From the NCBI RefSeq assembly GCF_016806065.1, contig NZ_CP032405.1:3872001-3936000 (forward strand): a DNA stretch of 64,000 nucleotides. Reading direction: 5' to 3'. The stretch comes from Rhizobium rosettiformans (GTDB taxonomy: Bacteria; Pseudomonadota; Alphaproteobacteria; Rhizobiales; Rhizobiaceae). Positions 37,467 to 45,245 of this stretch are shown piece by piece. The stretch's first letter is position 1, and each line of letters opens with the position of its first letter. The notes under the pieces are model-generated. The model worked only from the letters and a program-made list of their open reading frames with translations, was not told the origin of the DNA and made no database searches. The position numbers and the translations under genes are program-made.

Positions 37467-37489
37467 TATTAGTTCTTGATTAACTAATA
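37467..37489. promoter_or_regulatory. AT-rich palindrome upstream of chemoreceptor gene
   Basis: TATTAGTT-N7-AACTAATA, 23 bp with perfect 8-bp arms, lies 136 bp before the chemoreceptor start in an otherwise GC-rich region. CTTGAT in its centre (37475-37480) could be a -35 box, although no good -10 follows. It could be an operator or a weak hairpin after the preceding gene. Confidence 0.4.
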
Positions 37490-37624
37490 TTAGAGATTCT
37501 GCATCGGCGTTTTGGCTCAAGCGGGCCAAGCGGACATGATCGTCCGCCGGAATACTCCTCTCCGGATTGCGCATGACACGTCACCGGCGTGCAGGAGCAA
37601 CCGGGACAAGGGCTGGGGAGTTTC

Positions 37625-39592
37625 ATGGTCAATCTCATTACGGGTAAAGACCTGTCAGTCAAACAGCGTCTGATGACGCTGGGCGCCGCGGCAGTGTTGG
37701 GCATCGGCTCGATGCTCGCTGTCGGCTGGTACCAGAACGTACGGATATCGACGGCAATCCAGGATTCGATCGAGATCAAGAACGAAGTCGAGCGCATCAA
37801 CGAGATGCGCATTGCCAATGCCAACATGGTGCTGGCGGCTATGGATACGATCATCGACCGCGGCGAAGGAAGCATCCAGCCGGAGCGCATGGAGATCATC
37901 AATGCCGCGGTGACCCTTCTTCGGGATGGGGCGTTCGTGCTGGCATCAGTTGCGGCTGAAGCGGGTGCACCGGGCGAAGTCGGCAGCTATGAGGCCGACC
38001 TGAATGCCGTGGCACAAGCCATCCAGGTGGATCTCAAGCACATGGTCGAGACCGGCGCGCCGGAAGCAGATTACGCAGCCATCGACGATGCGATCGACGG
38101 TTCGGGGGAGCGCCTCGGTGACGTGCTCAACAACCTCTCGGCACTCGGTGGCAATCTGGTCGAAGACTTCGCAAACGAGGCGACCCGTCGAAGCAATCAG
38201 GCGCTGACCTTCCAGCTTGGGCTGGGCAGTATCGCCTTCTTCTCGGTCATCGCACTACAGCTCATTCACGGCAATTCGATCGCCAACGGCATCCGCCACG
38301 TTCGCACGAGCATGCAGCGCATCATCGACGGCGACTACCAGACGGAAGTCGCCGGCACAGACCGGCACGACGAAATCGGCGGCATGGCCCGTTCCGCAGA
38401 CATATTCCGCAAGGCGGCCATCGAAAAGCACGACTTGGAGGAGGCAAGCCGTTCCCAGCGCCGGCAGAACGAAACAGAGCGGGAGAGCCGCACGGCGGCC
38501 ATGGAAGCCGACACGCGCGCCCTCAAGCTCGCGGTGGATGCGCTCGGCGAAGGACTGACCCGCCTGTCTCAGGGCGATCTCTGCGCCACCATCGCCGGCC
38601 CCTTCCCGCAGGATCTCGAGCGGCTCAGGATCGATTTCAACGAAGTGGCATCGAACCTCAAGCGGGTCATGACCGAAATCGCGACCAACAGCAGCTCAAT
38701 CCGCGCCAACAGCCAGCAGATGAAGAGCGCCGCCGACGATCTTGCGCGCCGCACGGAGCAGCAGGCTGCATCGCTCGAGGAAACCTCGGCCGCCCTTTCA
38801 GAGATCACCGAGACCGTCAAGACGGCCACCGACTGGGCCGAAGAAGCCAGCCACATGGTCGACAATGCCAAGGACTATGCCGAGAAATCCGGCGCGGTGG
38901 TCAACGACGCCATGTCCGCGATGAACCGCATCGAGGATGCCACCGACGAAATCGGCAAGATCATCAACGTCATTGATGAAATCGCTTTCCAGACCAACCT
39001 TCTCGCTCTCAACGCCGGCGTCGAGGCAGCCCGTGCCGGCGAAGCAGGCAAGGGTTTCGCCGTTGTGGCGCAGGAAGTCCGCGCCCTCGCCGGACGCGCG
39101 GCCGATGCGGCACGTGACATCAAGACCCTGGTCACCCGTTCCAACGACGAAGTGCGCTCCGGGGTGGAGTTGGTGACGGCGACCGGACGGGCCCTCCACC
39201 GGATTGGCGAAGATGTTTTACGAATTAACGAGCACGTTAAGGCAATCGTTACCAGCGCGAGAGAACAATCAGTTGGACTGAGCGAGATCAATTCGGCCGT
39301 CAGCCAGATGGACCAGGTCACGCAACAGAATGCCGCGATGGTGGAGCAGACCAATGCGGCGAGCCACACGCTGGCAAGTGACGCGGAAAACCTTTCGCGG
39401 CTTGTTGGACAGTTCAAGGTGAACTTGGGCGAGGCTGCTCATGACCAATATCAGGAGGCTGCGCGCGCTGCCTCCCCTCAGAGACCGTCTCCCGCACGGG
39501 CGCTGATGAACAAGGTTGCGGGATCGTTCAACCGTACCGCCACGGCAACAGCCTCTGCTGCCGCAGCACAGGAACACTGGGAAGAGTTCTGA
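37625..39592 (+). CDS. methyl-accepting chemotaxis protein
   Basis: This 655-residue chemoreceptor has TM1 (about 17-36), a periplasmic helical sensor (37-192), TM2 (about 193-213), a HAMP domain (about 214-266) plus a second HAMP-like stretch near 300-350, and a signalling domain. The hairpin tip EIAFQTNLLALNAGVEAARAG that docks CheA and CheW is intact. The protein ends with a flexible Ala/Ser-rich linker and HWEEF, resembling the W-x-x-F peptide that recruits CheR/CheB in other receptors. ATG 37625 has GGGGAG 4-5 bp upstream; a GTG 12 codons earlier is less likely. Two bp separate it from cheW. The ligand is unknown. Confidence 0.93.
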   Translation: MVNLITGKDLSVKQRLMTLGAAAVLGIGSMLAVGWYQNVRISTAIQDSIEIKNEVERINEMRIANANMVLAAMDTIIDRGEGSIQPERMEIINAAVTLLRDGAFVLASVAAEAGAPGEVGSYEADLNAVAQAIQVDLKHMVETGAPEADYAAIDDAIDGSGERLGDVLNNLSALGGNLVEDFANEATRRSNQALTFQLGLGSIAFFSVIALQLIHGNSIANGIRHVRTSMQRIIDGDYQTEVAGTDRHDEIGGMARSADIFRKAAIEKHDLEEASRSQRRQNETERESRTAAMEADTRALKLAVDALGEGLTRLSQGDLCATIAGPFPQDLERLRIDFNEVASNLKRVMTEIATNSSSIRANSQQMKSAADDLARRTEQQAASLEETSAALSEITETVKTATDWAEEASHMVDNAKDYAEKSGAVVNDAMSAMNRIEDATDEIGKIINVIDEIAFQTNLLALNAGVEAARAGEAGKGFAVVAQEVRALAGRAADAARDIKTLVTRSNDEVRSGVELVTATGRALHRIGEDVLRINEHVKAIVTSAREQSVGLSEINSAVSQMDQVTQQNAAMVEQTNAASHTLASDAENLSRLVGQFKVNLGEAAHDQYQEAARAASPQRPSPARALMNKVAGSFNRTATATASAAAAQEHWEEF

Positions 39593-39594
39593 AC

Positions 39595-40059
39595 ATGAGT
39601 AATGCCATCAAACAGTCGGGCGCCTATCTGGAAATCGTATCCTTCCATCTCGGCGACCAGGAATTTTGCATCGACATCATGGCCATCCGCGAAATCCGCG
39701 GCTGGGCACCGGTCACCCCGATGCCGCATACCCCCCCTTACGTTCTCGGCCTCATCAACCTGCGCGGCGCCGTCATCCCGGTCATCGACATGGCCTGCCG
39801 TCTCGGCATGAAGATGACCGAACCGTCGGAACGCGCAGCGATCATCGTCACCGACATCGCCGGCAAGCTGGTCGGTCTCCTGGTCGAACAGGTCTCGGAC
39901 ATGATGACGATCAAGAGTGAAGACCTGCAGCCGGCACCGGAGATCATCCCGGAAACCCAGCGCGCCTTCTGCCGCGGCATCGTCGCACTCGAGAAGTCGA
40001 TGGTCTGCTTCCTGAACCTCGACACCGTCATTGCCGACGAGCTTGCTCAGGCAGCTTGA
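39595..40059 (+). CDS. cheW: CheW chemotaxis coupling protein
   Basis: This 154-residue adaptor connects chemoreceptors to CheA kinase. It has the family motifs EFCIDIMAIREIRGW, PPYVLGLINLRGAVIPVIDM and GLLVEQVSDMM. Its ATG lies 2 bp after the receptor stop, so the two proteins are probably made together. No cheA, cheY, cheR or cheB gene is here, so this receptor-CheW pair lies away from a main chemotaxis cluster. A strong terminator follows 20 bp after the stop. Confidence 0.95.
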   Translation: MSNAIKQSGAYLEIVSFHLGDQEFCIDIMAIREIRGWAPVTPMPHTPPYVLGLINLRGAVIPVIDMACRLGMKMTEPSERAAIIVTDIAGKLVGLLVEQVSDMMTIKSEDLQPAPEIIPETQRAFCRGIVALEKSMVCFLNLDTVIADELAQAA

Positions 40060-40078
40060 GCCGACTTACCTTCCCAGG

Positions 40079-40108
40079 AAAATGCTCCGTATCCGCGGGG
40101 CATTTTTT
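40079..40108 (+). terminator. rho-independent terminator after cheW
   Basis: 11-bp stem AAAATGCTCCG / CGGGGCATTTT (one G-T pair), loop TATCCG, followed by a T-run (40103-40108). Confidence 0.9.
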
Positions 40109-40150
40109 CTCCAGCTTCCTTATGAACGCGATCGGCCTCACCGGTGGCGT

Positions 40151-40206
40151 GTATTTTTGTTTTAAGAAATTATGATGAATATTCGTTATTTTATATAATT
40201 AATTTT
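40151..40206 (+). promoter_or_regulatory. AT-rich promoter region of the small secreted protein gene
   Basis: About 55 bp of strongly AT-rich DNA in a GC-rich chromosome ends with a perfect TATAAT (40194-40199). A -35 box at 17 bp is weak. Transcription would start near 40206, giving a 92-nt leader. The AT tract could act as an UP element or a nucleoid-protein target. Confidence 0.45.
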
Positions 40207-40297
40207 AACGCTTGCCGGAACCCTCTCCATGGTCCTGCGTTCTCCTGTCAGCTTCCCAAGAAGCAGAAAATTCGAAAAGAAACCAAGGAGAAAGACC

Positions 40298-40660
40298 ATG
40301 AATTCTGCAGTAAAGCTTGCGCTCGCCGGTGCCATGTCGATTGCCTCCGTTTCGGGCGTTGCCCTTGCCCAGACCGCTGAACCGATGGTCGACACCACGA
40401 CCATGACCAATTCCACGACCATGGCCACTGAGGGCGTCAACATCGTTCGCCTCGACAGCCTGGACAACGACCAGAACCGCTCTGAACACACCCGCCTCTC
40501 GCAGCTGGCCAACAGCTCGGAGTCGATGACCGAAGCTCAGGCGCTGATTTCGTCTGACCCGGCGGTTGCCCAGGCTCTTGAGGCCGAGAGCGTTCAGGCC
40601 ACCAACGTCTTCCACGTTGAGGAAGCTGCCAACGGCGGCAAGATCGTCTACGTCAAGTAA
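40298..40660 (+). CDS. small secreted hypothetical protein
   Basis: This 120-residue protein has a clear signal peptide (MNSAVKLALAGAMSIASVSG..., cleavage near ALAQT at about residue 25). A Thr/Met-rich stretch (TTTMTNSTTM) follows, then a region with LDSLDNDQ and DPAVAQALEAE and an end ANGGKIVYVK. I do not recognise a named family. AAGGAG lies 8 bp before ATG 40298, an ideal ribosome-binding site. It has its own AT-rich promoter and its own terminator, so it is a single-gene unit and may be strongly expressed. Confidence 0.8.
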   Translation: MNSAVKLALAGAMSIASVSGVALAQTAEPMVDTTTMTNSTTMATEGVNIVRLDSLDNDQNRSEHTRLSQLANSSESMTEAQALISSDPAVAQALEAESVQATNVFHVEEAANGGKIVYVK

Positions 40661-40681
40661 GACATCGGTCACCGCATGAAA

Positions 40682-40714
40682 ACGCCCTGGATCCGCAAGG
40701 CTCCAGGGCGTCTT
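40682..40714 (+). terminator. terminator of the small secreted protein gene
   Basis: Perfect 9-bp stem ACGCCCTGG / CCAGGGCGT with a 12-nt loop, followed by CTTT, 21 bp after the stop. Confidence 0.75.
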
Positions 40715-40757
40715 TGCGTGGAGAGTTGAACAGGATGCTCTCCGCCCGGCTGCGAAA

Positions 40758-40858
40758 TTGGGGGTGACGCGGTGCCGGTTCAAAATGCATGAACCAGGGC
40801 ATTGCCCCGTTGAAGTGACAGATGTCACACCCGGCACACCAATCCGAGTTGCCCCCAA
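40758..40858. repeat. nested inverted repeats, cloverleaf-like intergenic structure
   Basis: 101 bp between convergent genes can fold as several nested stems. The outer stem is TTGGGGG / CCCCCAA (40758-40764 / 40852-40858) and an inner stem is GTGCC / GGCAC (40772-40776 / 40833-40837). The inner stem encloses hairpins GGTTCA / TGAACC (40777-40782 / 40790-40795), GGGC / GCCC (40797-40800 / 40804-40807) and GTGACA / TGTCAC (40815-40820 / 40823-40828; tight loop, so the inner pairs are doubtful). It lies 10 bp past the creA stop. It could be a 3' RNA structure, an intergenic repeat element or a small RNA. Confidence 0.5.
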
Positions 40859-40868
40859 AACTGGTCTG

Positions 40869-41357
40869 TCAGTTCGGCTTGCCAGAAGTCCAGACGACCG
40901 TCTGGTTGAACAGCGGCACCGTCGAGATCGCCATCTTGGCCGACCCTTCGACAACCTGTCGTGAATGGGCGAGATAGATCAGAGTATCGTTCTTCTTGTC
41001 GTAGATGCGATTGACGACGAGCGACTTCCAGATGATCGACAGCCCTTCCCGGAAGACCTCTTCGCCATCGTCCGATAGATCGATGTCGCCGATTTCGATC
41101 GGTCCTGTCTGGCGGCAGGCAATCGAGTTGTTGGAGGGATCCTCGAACCAGTTGCCTTTGGACAGGCGATCAATGATCGAGCGATCGAAATAGGTGACGT
41201 GGCAGGTAATGCCCTTCACTTCCGGATCGGTCATCGCTTCGATCACGATGTCATTGCCGACCCAGTCCACGCCGACCTTGCCGACGACTTCGGACGATGC
41301 AGGGGTCGCCGTCGAGGCGAGAATGACGGCAGCAGCAGTGGCTTTGCGGATCGACAT
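40869..41357 (-). CDS. creA: CreA family protein
   Basis: This 162-residue secreted or periplasmic protein has an N-terminal signal peptide (MSIRKATAAAVILASTATPASS). The conserved CreA body follows: GKVGVDWVGNDIVIEAM, DPEVKGITCHVTYF, EDPSNNSIACRQTGPI and a C-terminal LIYLAHSRQVVEGSAK. Two cysteines (in ITCHV and IACRQ) may form a disulfide. The biochemical role of CreA is unknown. ATG at 41355-41357 gives the signal peptide; a 34-residue longer frame is rejected. Confidence 0.9.
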   Translation of the reverse strand: MSIRKATAAAVILASTATPASSEVVGKVGVDWVGNDIVIEAMTDPEVKGITCHVTYFDRSIIDRLSKGNWFEDPSNNSIACRQTGPIEIGDIDLSDDGEEVFREGLSIIWKSLVVNRIYDKKNDTLIYLAHSRQVVEGSAKMAISTVPLFNQTVVWTSGKPN

Positions 41358-41400
41358 CGAGTTCACTCCTTCGTGATATCCCTGAAGATAGGATGCCCGG

Positions 41401-42042
41401 TCACGCTTGCAAGGCGAGCGCCTTCTTCTTCGGCTTGCGGGCAAAGGAGCAGGCATCATAGCCCTGCCGGTGCAGTCGGCCCGGATTGAGCCCGAGCTTC
41501 AGGGCGAGATCAAAGAGGTCTTCGACCTCGGCCTCAAGAGCCATGGCAAGGCAGGCTTCGGCGCAAATGCGCGCATCTTCGGCGGCATTGTGGTGCTGGA
41601 AGCTGAAGCCGAGATGCGCGGCCAGCACGTTCAGCCGATGCGATCCGAGATCCGGCCAGTGACGTTGCGCGAGCTTCACGCTGCACAGGTAGGACAGCTC
41701 CGGATACTCCAGTCCCGAAAAATCGAGGCAGGCCCTGAGCACCGAAAAATCGAAGGAGGCATTGTGCGCGATCATCCGCGCCCCCTCGAAATCGGCGGCG
41801 AATTCGAGCATGACGTCGGCAAACTCCGGGGCATGGGCAGTGTGCTCGGGCCGGATGCCGTGAATGGCGATGTTGAACGGCGAGTAGCGGTTCTCCGGTG
41901 GCCGGATCAGGCGCTCCTCGACACGCACGACACGGCCGTTCTCGATGAAGGCGAGGCCGATGGAGCAGGCACTCGCGCGCGCCTCGGTCGCGGTCTCGAA
42001 GTCGATGGCAATCGTCTTGCCGGAAAATGGAGAGATGGACAT
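41401..42042 (-). CDS. DEDDh 3'-5' exonuclease (DnaQ-like)
   Basis: This 213-residue DnaQ-superfamily exonuclease has D14 and E16 in AIDFETAT, an Asp in HNASFDFSVL, and the closing H/D pair in HHNAAEDARIC; all four acidic residues of the active site plus the His are present. Similar stand-alone exonucleases proofread or trim DNA and RNA ends. The length is too short for a polymerase fusion. It ends with a Lys/Ala-rich tail. The gene is divergent from an acetyltransferase gene, with a large hairpin in the 247-bp spacer. Confidence 0.88.
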   Translation of the reverse strand: MSISPFSGKTIAIDFETATEARASACSIGLAFIENGRVVRVEERLIRPPENRYSPFNIAIHGIRPEHTAHAPEFADVMLEFAADFEGARMIAHNASFDFSVLRACLDFSGLEYPELSYLCSVKLAQRHWPDLGSHRLNVLAAHLGFSFQHHNAAEDARICAEACLAMALEAEVEDLFDLALKLGLNPGRLHRQGYDACSFARKPKKKALALQA

Positions 42043-42076
42043 GTCAAAGCCTTAAAAGCTGCAGCGGATTCGGACA

Positions 42077-42114
42077 AGGGTGCAGGCGTCGGACTTGACC
42101 GACGCCTGCACCCT
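42077..42114. repeat. perfect 16-bp inverted repeat
   Basis: Arms 42077-42092 and 42099-42114 (starting AGGGTGCAGG and ending CCTGCACCCT) are fully complementary around a 6-bp centre ACTTGA. It lies 35 bp upstream of the exonuclease start, between divergent genes, without a T-run on either side. It could be an intergenic repeat or a leader hairpin. The rest of the spacer (42115-42289) shows nothing definite. Confidence 0.7.
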
Positions 42115-42289
42115 CTCCATCATGAGCCCATGCCTGCAGTTCACTCGACCACCGCCATGACCCTACATGCGACCACCCTTAACAAGGGTGTCCGGGTCAG
42201 GTCGCGTCTGTAGCACCGATTTATCCCGAACGCCCTGCGGTTGAGCAGGCGTCCGGTTCGCTCTCCCGCCGATCACATGGAGAGCAAGC

Positions 42290-42826
42290 ATGACGCAGTC
42301 ACACCCTCACCCCTCGCGACACGATCGAGCCTGGCCCAAAGGCCTGACGATCCGTGCGCGATCCCTGACAGACGCTGCAGCAATCGCCGACCTGCACAAC
42401 CTGCCTGGCTACCGCTGGGGCACCATGCGCCTCCCCTATCACAGCGTCGAGGAAATCAGGCGCGGGATAGAACAGCAGCCCGCCGATGTCCGAAGCCTCG
42501 TGGCCGTGCTCGACGGAATGGTGGTCGGCGATATCGCCTTGTTGCCCGCCAAAGGCAGGCGTGCCCATGTCGCCACGCTCGGCATGGGCGTCCATGACAA
42601 CTATACCCGCCGTGGGATCGGACGCGCGCTCCTCGGCGAAGCGATCGGGATCGCGGATGACTGGCTCAACCTGCGACGCCTTGAATTGACCGTTTACGCG
42701 GACAATCATGCAGCCATTGCCCTCTATGAAAGCTTCGGCTTCACCGTGGAGGGGCGGATGGCGGACTATGCCTTTCGGGGCGGAACCTATGTCGAAGCTT
42801 TGGCCATGGCGCGGCTCAGCGCGTGA
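42290..42826 (+). CDS. GNAT acetyltransferase
   Basis: This 178-residue GNAT-fold enzyme has an acetyl-CoA binding loop in NYTRRGIGRALLGEAI (about residues 105-120) and the typical closing VYADNHAAIALYESFGFTVEGRM. Its substrate is unknown. The ATG has GGAGAG 5 bp upstream. No operon partner on the same strand is close (166 bp to the helicase gene). Confidence 0.88.
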   Translation: MTQSHPHPSRHDRAWPKGLTIRARSLTDAAAIADLHNLPGYRWGTMRLPYHSVEEIRRGIEQQPADVRSLVAVLDGMVVGDIALLPAKGRRAHVATLGMGVHDNYTRRGIGRALLGEAIGIADDWLNLRRLELTVYADNHAAIALYESFGFTVEGRMADYAFRGGTYVEALAMARLSA

Positions 42827-42992
42827 CTTTTCTGGATGATGCGAGGCCCCATGGTTCACCATAGCGCAGCGTTTTCGTTCCCTGCCTCTCGACTTTCCGG
42901 GTCGAGACGAGTAGGAACAGCCCCAACATACCCGCAATCGGCGGGCGCGGCGCTTTGGCCCGCATCATCCATCACTTTCGAAAGACCACTTC

Positions 42993-45104
42993 ATGACTGA
43001 TTTCGACGCCATCGTTCCGGCGATCGCTGAGGCCTTGCGCAAGCGCGGCTACGACACCCTGACACCCGTGCAGCAGGCCATGATCGACCCCGAACTGGAA
43101 GGTCGCGATGCGCTCGTCTCCGCCCAGACGGGCTCTGGCAAGACGGTTGCCTTCGGTCTCGCCATGGCCCCGACGCTGCTGCCGGAAGGTGGTCGTTTCG
43201 AGCGCGCCGGTGCGCCACTCGCCCTTGCGATCGCGCCGACCCGTGAACTGGCCATGCAGGTCATGCGTGAGCTGGAATGGCTCTATGCCGAGACCGGCGC
43301 CATTATCGGCTCCTGCGTCGGCGGCATGGACATCCGCAATGAGCGCCGGGCGCTTGAGCGCGGTGCCCATATCATCGTCGGCACACCGGGACGCCTGCGC
43401 GACCACATTACCCGCCGCGCGCTCGATCTGTCCCAAATGCGTGTCGTCGTGCTCGACGAGGCCGACGAGATGCTTGATCTCGGCTTCCGCGAAGACCTCG
43501 AATTCATTCTGGAAGAATCGCCCGACGATCGCCGCACTCTGATGTTCTCGGCGACCGTACCACGCTCGATCGCCGATCTCGCCAAGAGCTACCAGCGGGA
43601 TGCGCGCCGCATCGAGGCCGTATCCGAACAGAAGCAGCACGTCGACATCGAATATCGCGCGCTGATGGTCGCCAATCCCGATCGCGAGAATGCCATCATC
43701 AATGTGCTGCGCTTCTATGAAGCCCGCAACGCCATTGTCTTCTGCTCCACTCGCGCTGCCGTGAACCATCTGACGGCACGCCTGCACAATCGTGGCTTCT
43801 CGGTCGTGGCGCTGTCCGGCGAGCTTTCGCAGAACGAACGCACCCATGCGCTGCAGGCCATGCGCGATGGCCGTGCGCGCGTCTGCATCGCGACCGACGT
43901 CGCGGCCCGCGGCATCGACCTCCCCGGTCTGGAACTCGTCATTCATGCCGACCTGCCGACCAATTCCGAAACCCTGCTGCATCGCTCCGGCCGCACAGGC
44001 CGCGCCGGCAACAAGGGCGTCTCGGCACTAATCGTGCCGAACAGTGCCCGTCGCAAGGCCGAGCGCCTGCTGGGCGGCGCCAATGTTCGCCCGACCTGGG
44101 CGCTCCCGCCCTCCGCCGACGAAGTCCAGGCCCGCGACGATGAACGCCTGATGGGCGATCCCATGCTGACGGAAGTGATCACCGAAGACGAAGCGCCGAT
44201 GATCGCATCGCTGATCGCGACCCACGGCGCCGAACAGGTGGCTGCGGCCTTCCTGCGTCTGCAGCGCGGCAAGCGTTCAGCACCGGAAGATCTGATCCCG
44301 GTCAGCCTCGAAGCCGGAAAGGCTCGCAAGGAGCCGGACTATGCCAACCCGGCGAACTCGGCGACCAAGCCGCGTGGCGATTTTGGCGCCAGCGTCTGGT
44401 TCTCCGTATCCGTCGGCCGTCGCCAGCATGCCGAGCCACGCTGGTTGATCCCGATGCTCTGCCGCAACGGCAACATCACCAAGAACGAGATCGGCGCAAT
44501 CAAGATGCAGCCGGAGGAAACCTTCGTCGAGATCGCCGAAAGCGCGCTCGACACGTTCCTCAGCGCACTTGGTCCGAACAAGGCGCTCGAGCGCGGCATC
44601 ACCATGGCGCAGCTCCCCGGCATGCCGGACTTTAATGCCGCGCCGAAGGAACGCGCAGCCCGGCCGCCGCGCGAAGATGGCGATCGCAAGCCCTTTGGCG
44701 ACAAGAAGCCGTATGCCGACAAGAAGCCTTACGGCGAAAAGAAAGCCTATGGCGACAAGGCACCCTATGGTGAAAAGAAGCCGTTCGGGGACAAGAAACC
44801 CTATGCCCGCAAGGACGACGGCCCTGCCCGGCCGCCGCGCGACGCCATGGCGGTGACGGATTCGGAAGTCTGGGGCGACGCGCCCAAGCCGAAGCGCACC
44901 GACTGGAGCGACGACAAGCCGGGTTTCAAGAAGAAGCCGAAGGGTGCCTCGAATTCCTGGGACAAGCCTGCCAAGCCCGACTGGGCCGGCAAGCCGAAGG
45001 GCGACAAGCCCGCCTTTGCCGGCGCTGGAAAGCCCAAGGGCAAGTTCGACGACCGTGGCCCATCGGCAGGTCCAAAGAAGAAGACCTTCAAGCCGAAGGG
45101 CTGA
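42993..45104 (+). CDS. DEAD-box RNA helicase with DbpA-like RNA-binding domain
   Basis: This 703-residue ATP-dependent RNA helicase is likely involved in ribosome assembly or cold-induced RNA unwinding (DeaD/CsdA-like). Core motifs: Q-motif region TPVQQAM, Walker A AQTGSGKT (44-51), DEAD (155-158), SAT in MFSATVP and HRSGRTGRAG. A DbpA-type RNA-binding domain spans about 470-545 (GASVWFSVSVGR). The rest is a basic, disordered tail with seven tandem hexapeptides K-P-(Y/F)-(G/A)-(D/E)-K (residues about 566-607) and further Lys/Pro/Gly-rich sequence to the end. The ribosome-binding site is weak (GAAAGA). Confidence 0.92.
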   Translation: MTDFDAIVPAIAEALRKRGYDTLTPVQQAMIDPELEGRDALVSAQTGSGKTVAFGLAMAPTLLPEGGRFERAGAPLALAIAPTRELAMQVMRELEWLYAETGAIIGSCVGGMDIRNERRALERGAHIIVGTPGRLRDHITRRALDLSQMRVVVLDEADEMLDLGFREDLEFILEESPDDRRTLMFSATVPRSIADLAKSYQRDARRIEAVSEQKQHVDIEYRALMVANPDRENAIINVLRFYEARNAIVFCSTRAAVNHLTARLHNRGFSVVALSGELSQNERTHALQAMRDGRARVCIATDVAARGIDLPGLELVIHADLPTNSETLLHRSGRTGRAGNKGVSALIVPNSARRKAERLLGGANVRPTWALPPSADEVQARDDERLMGDPMLTEVITEDEAPMIASLIATHGAEQVAAAFLRLQRGKRSAPEDLIPVSLEAGKARKEPDYANPANSATKPRGDFGASVWFSVSVGRRQHAEPRWLIPMLCRNGNITKNEIGAIKMQPEETFVEIAESALDTFLSALGPNKALERGITMAQLPGMPDFNAAPKERAARPPREDGDRKPFGDKKPYADKKPYGEKKAYGDKAPYGEKKPFGDKKPYARKDDGPARPPRDAMAVTDSEVWGDAPKPKRTDWSDDKPGFKKKPKGASNSWDKPAKPDWAGKPKGDKPAFAGAGKPKGKFDDRGPSAGPKKKTFKPKG
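44688..44813 (+). repeat. seven tandem 18-bp repeats in the helicase tail
   Basis: Seven in-frame units encode KPFGDK, KPYADK, KPYGEK, KAYGDK, APYGEK, KPFGDK and KPYARK. DNA-level similarity suggests expansion by slippage or unequal exchange; copy number could vary among strains. Confidence 0.85.
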
Positions 45105-45120
45105 GCAGCCCCTGGTCGCA

Positions 45121-45176
45121 GGGAGGCGCAGCAGCCCTCCTTCAAGACATGAGCCGGTTGCCTTACGGCAGCCGGT
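45121..45176. terminator. two hairpins downstream of the helicase gene
   Basis: GGGAGG / CCCTCC (45121-45126 / 45135-45140) followed by TTC, then CCGGTTGCC / GGCAGCCGG (45154-45162 / 45167-45175; loop TTAC, one wobble). No long T-run, so they are possible rather than clear terminators. Confidence 0.4.
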
Positions 45177-45245
45177 CAACCTCCTGCCAGACGGAACAAC
45201 CACCCCCATTTGCGCATTCCCTGCGCGGCAAGGGACGGTGGAACA

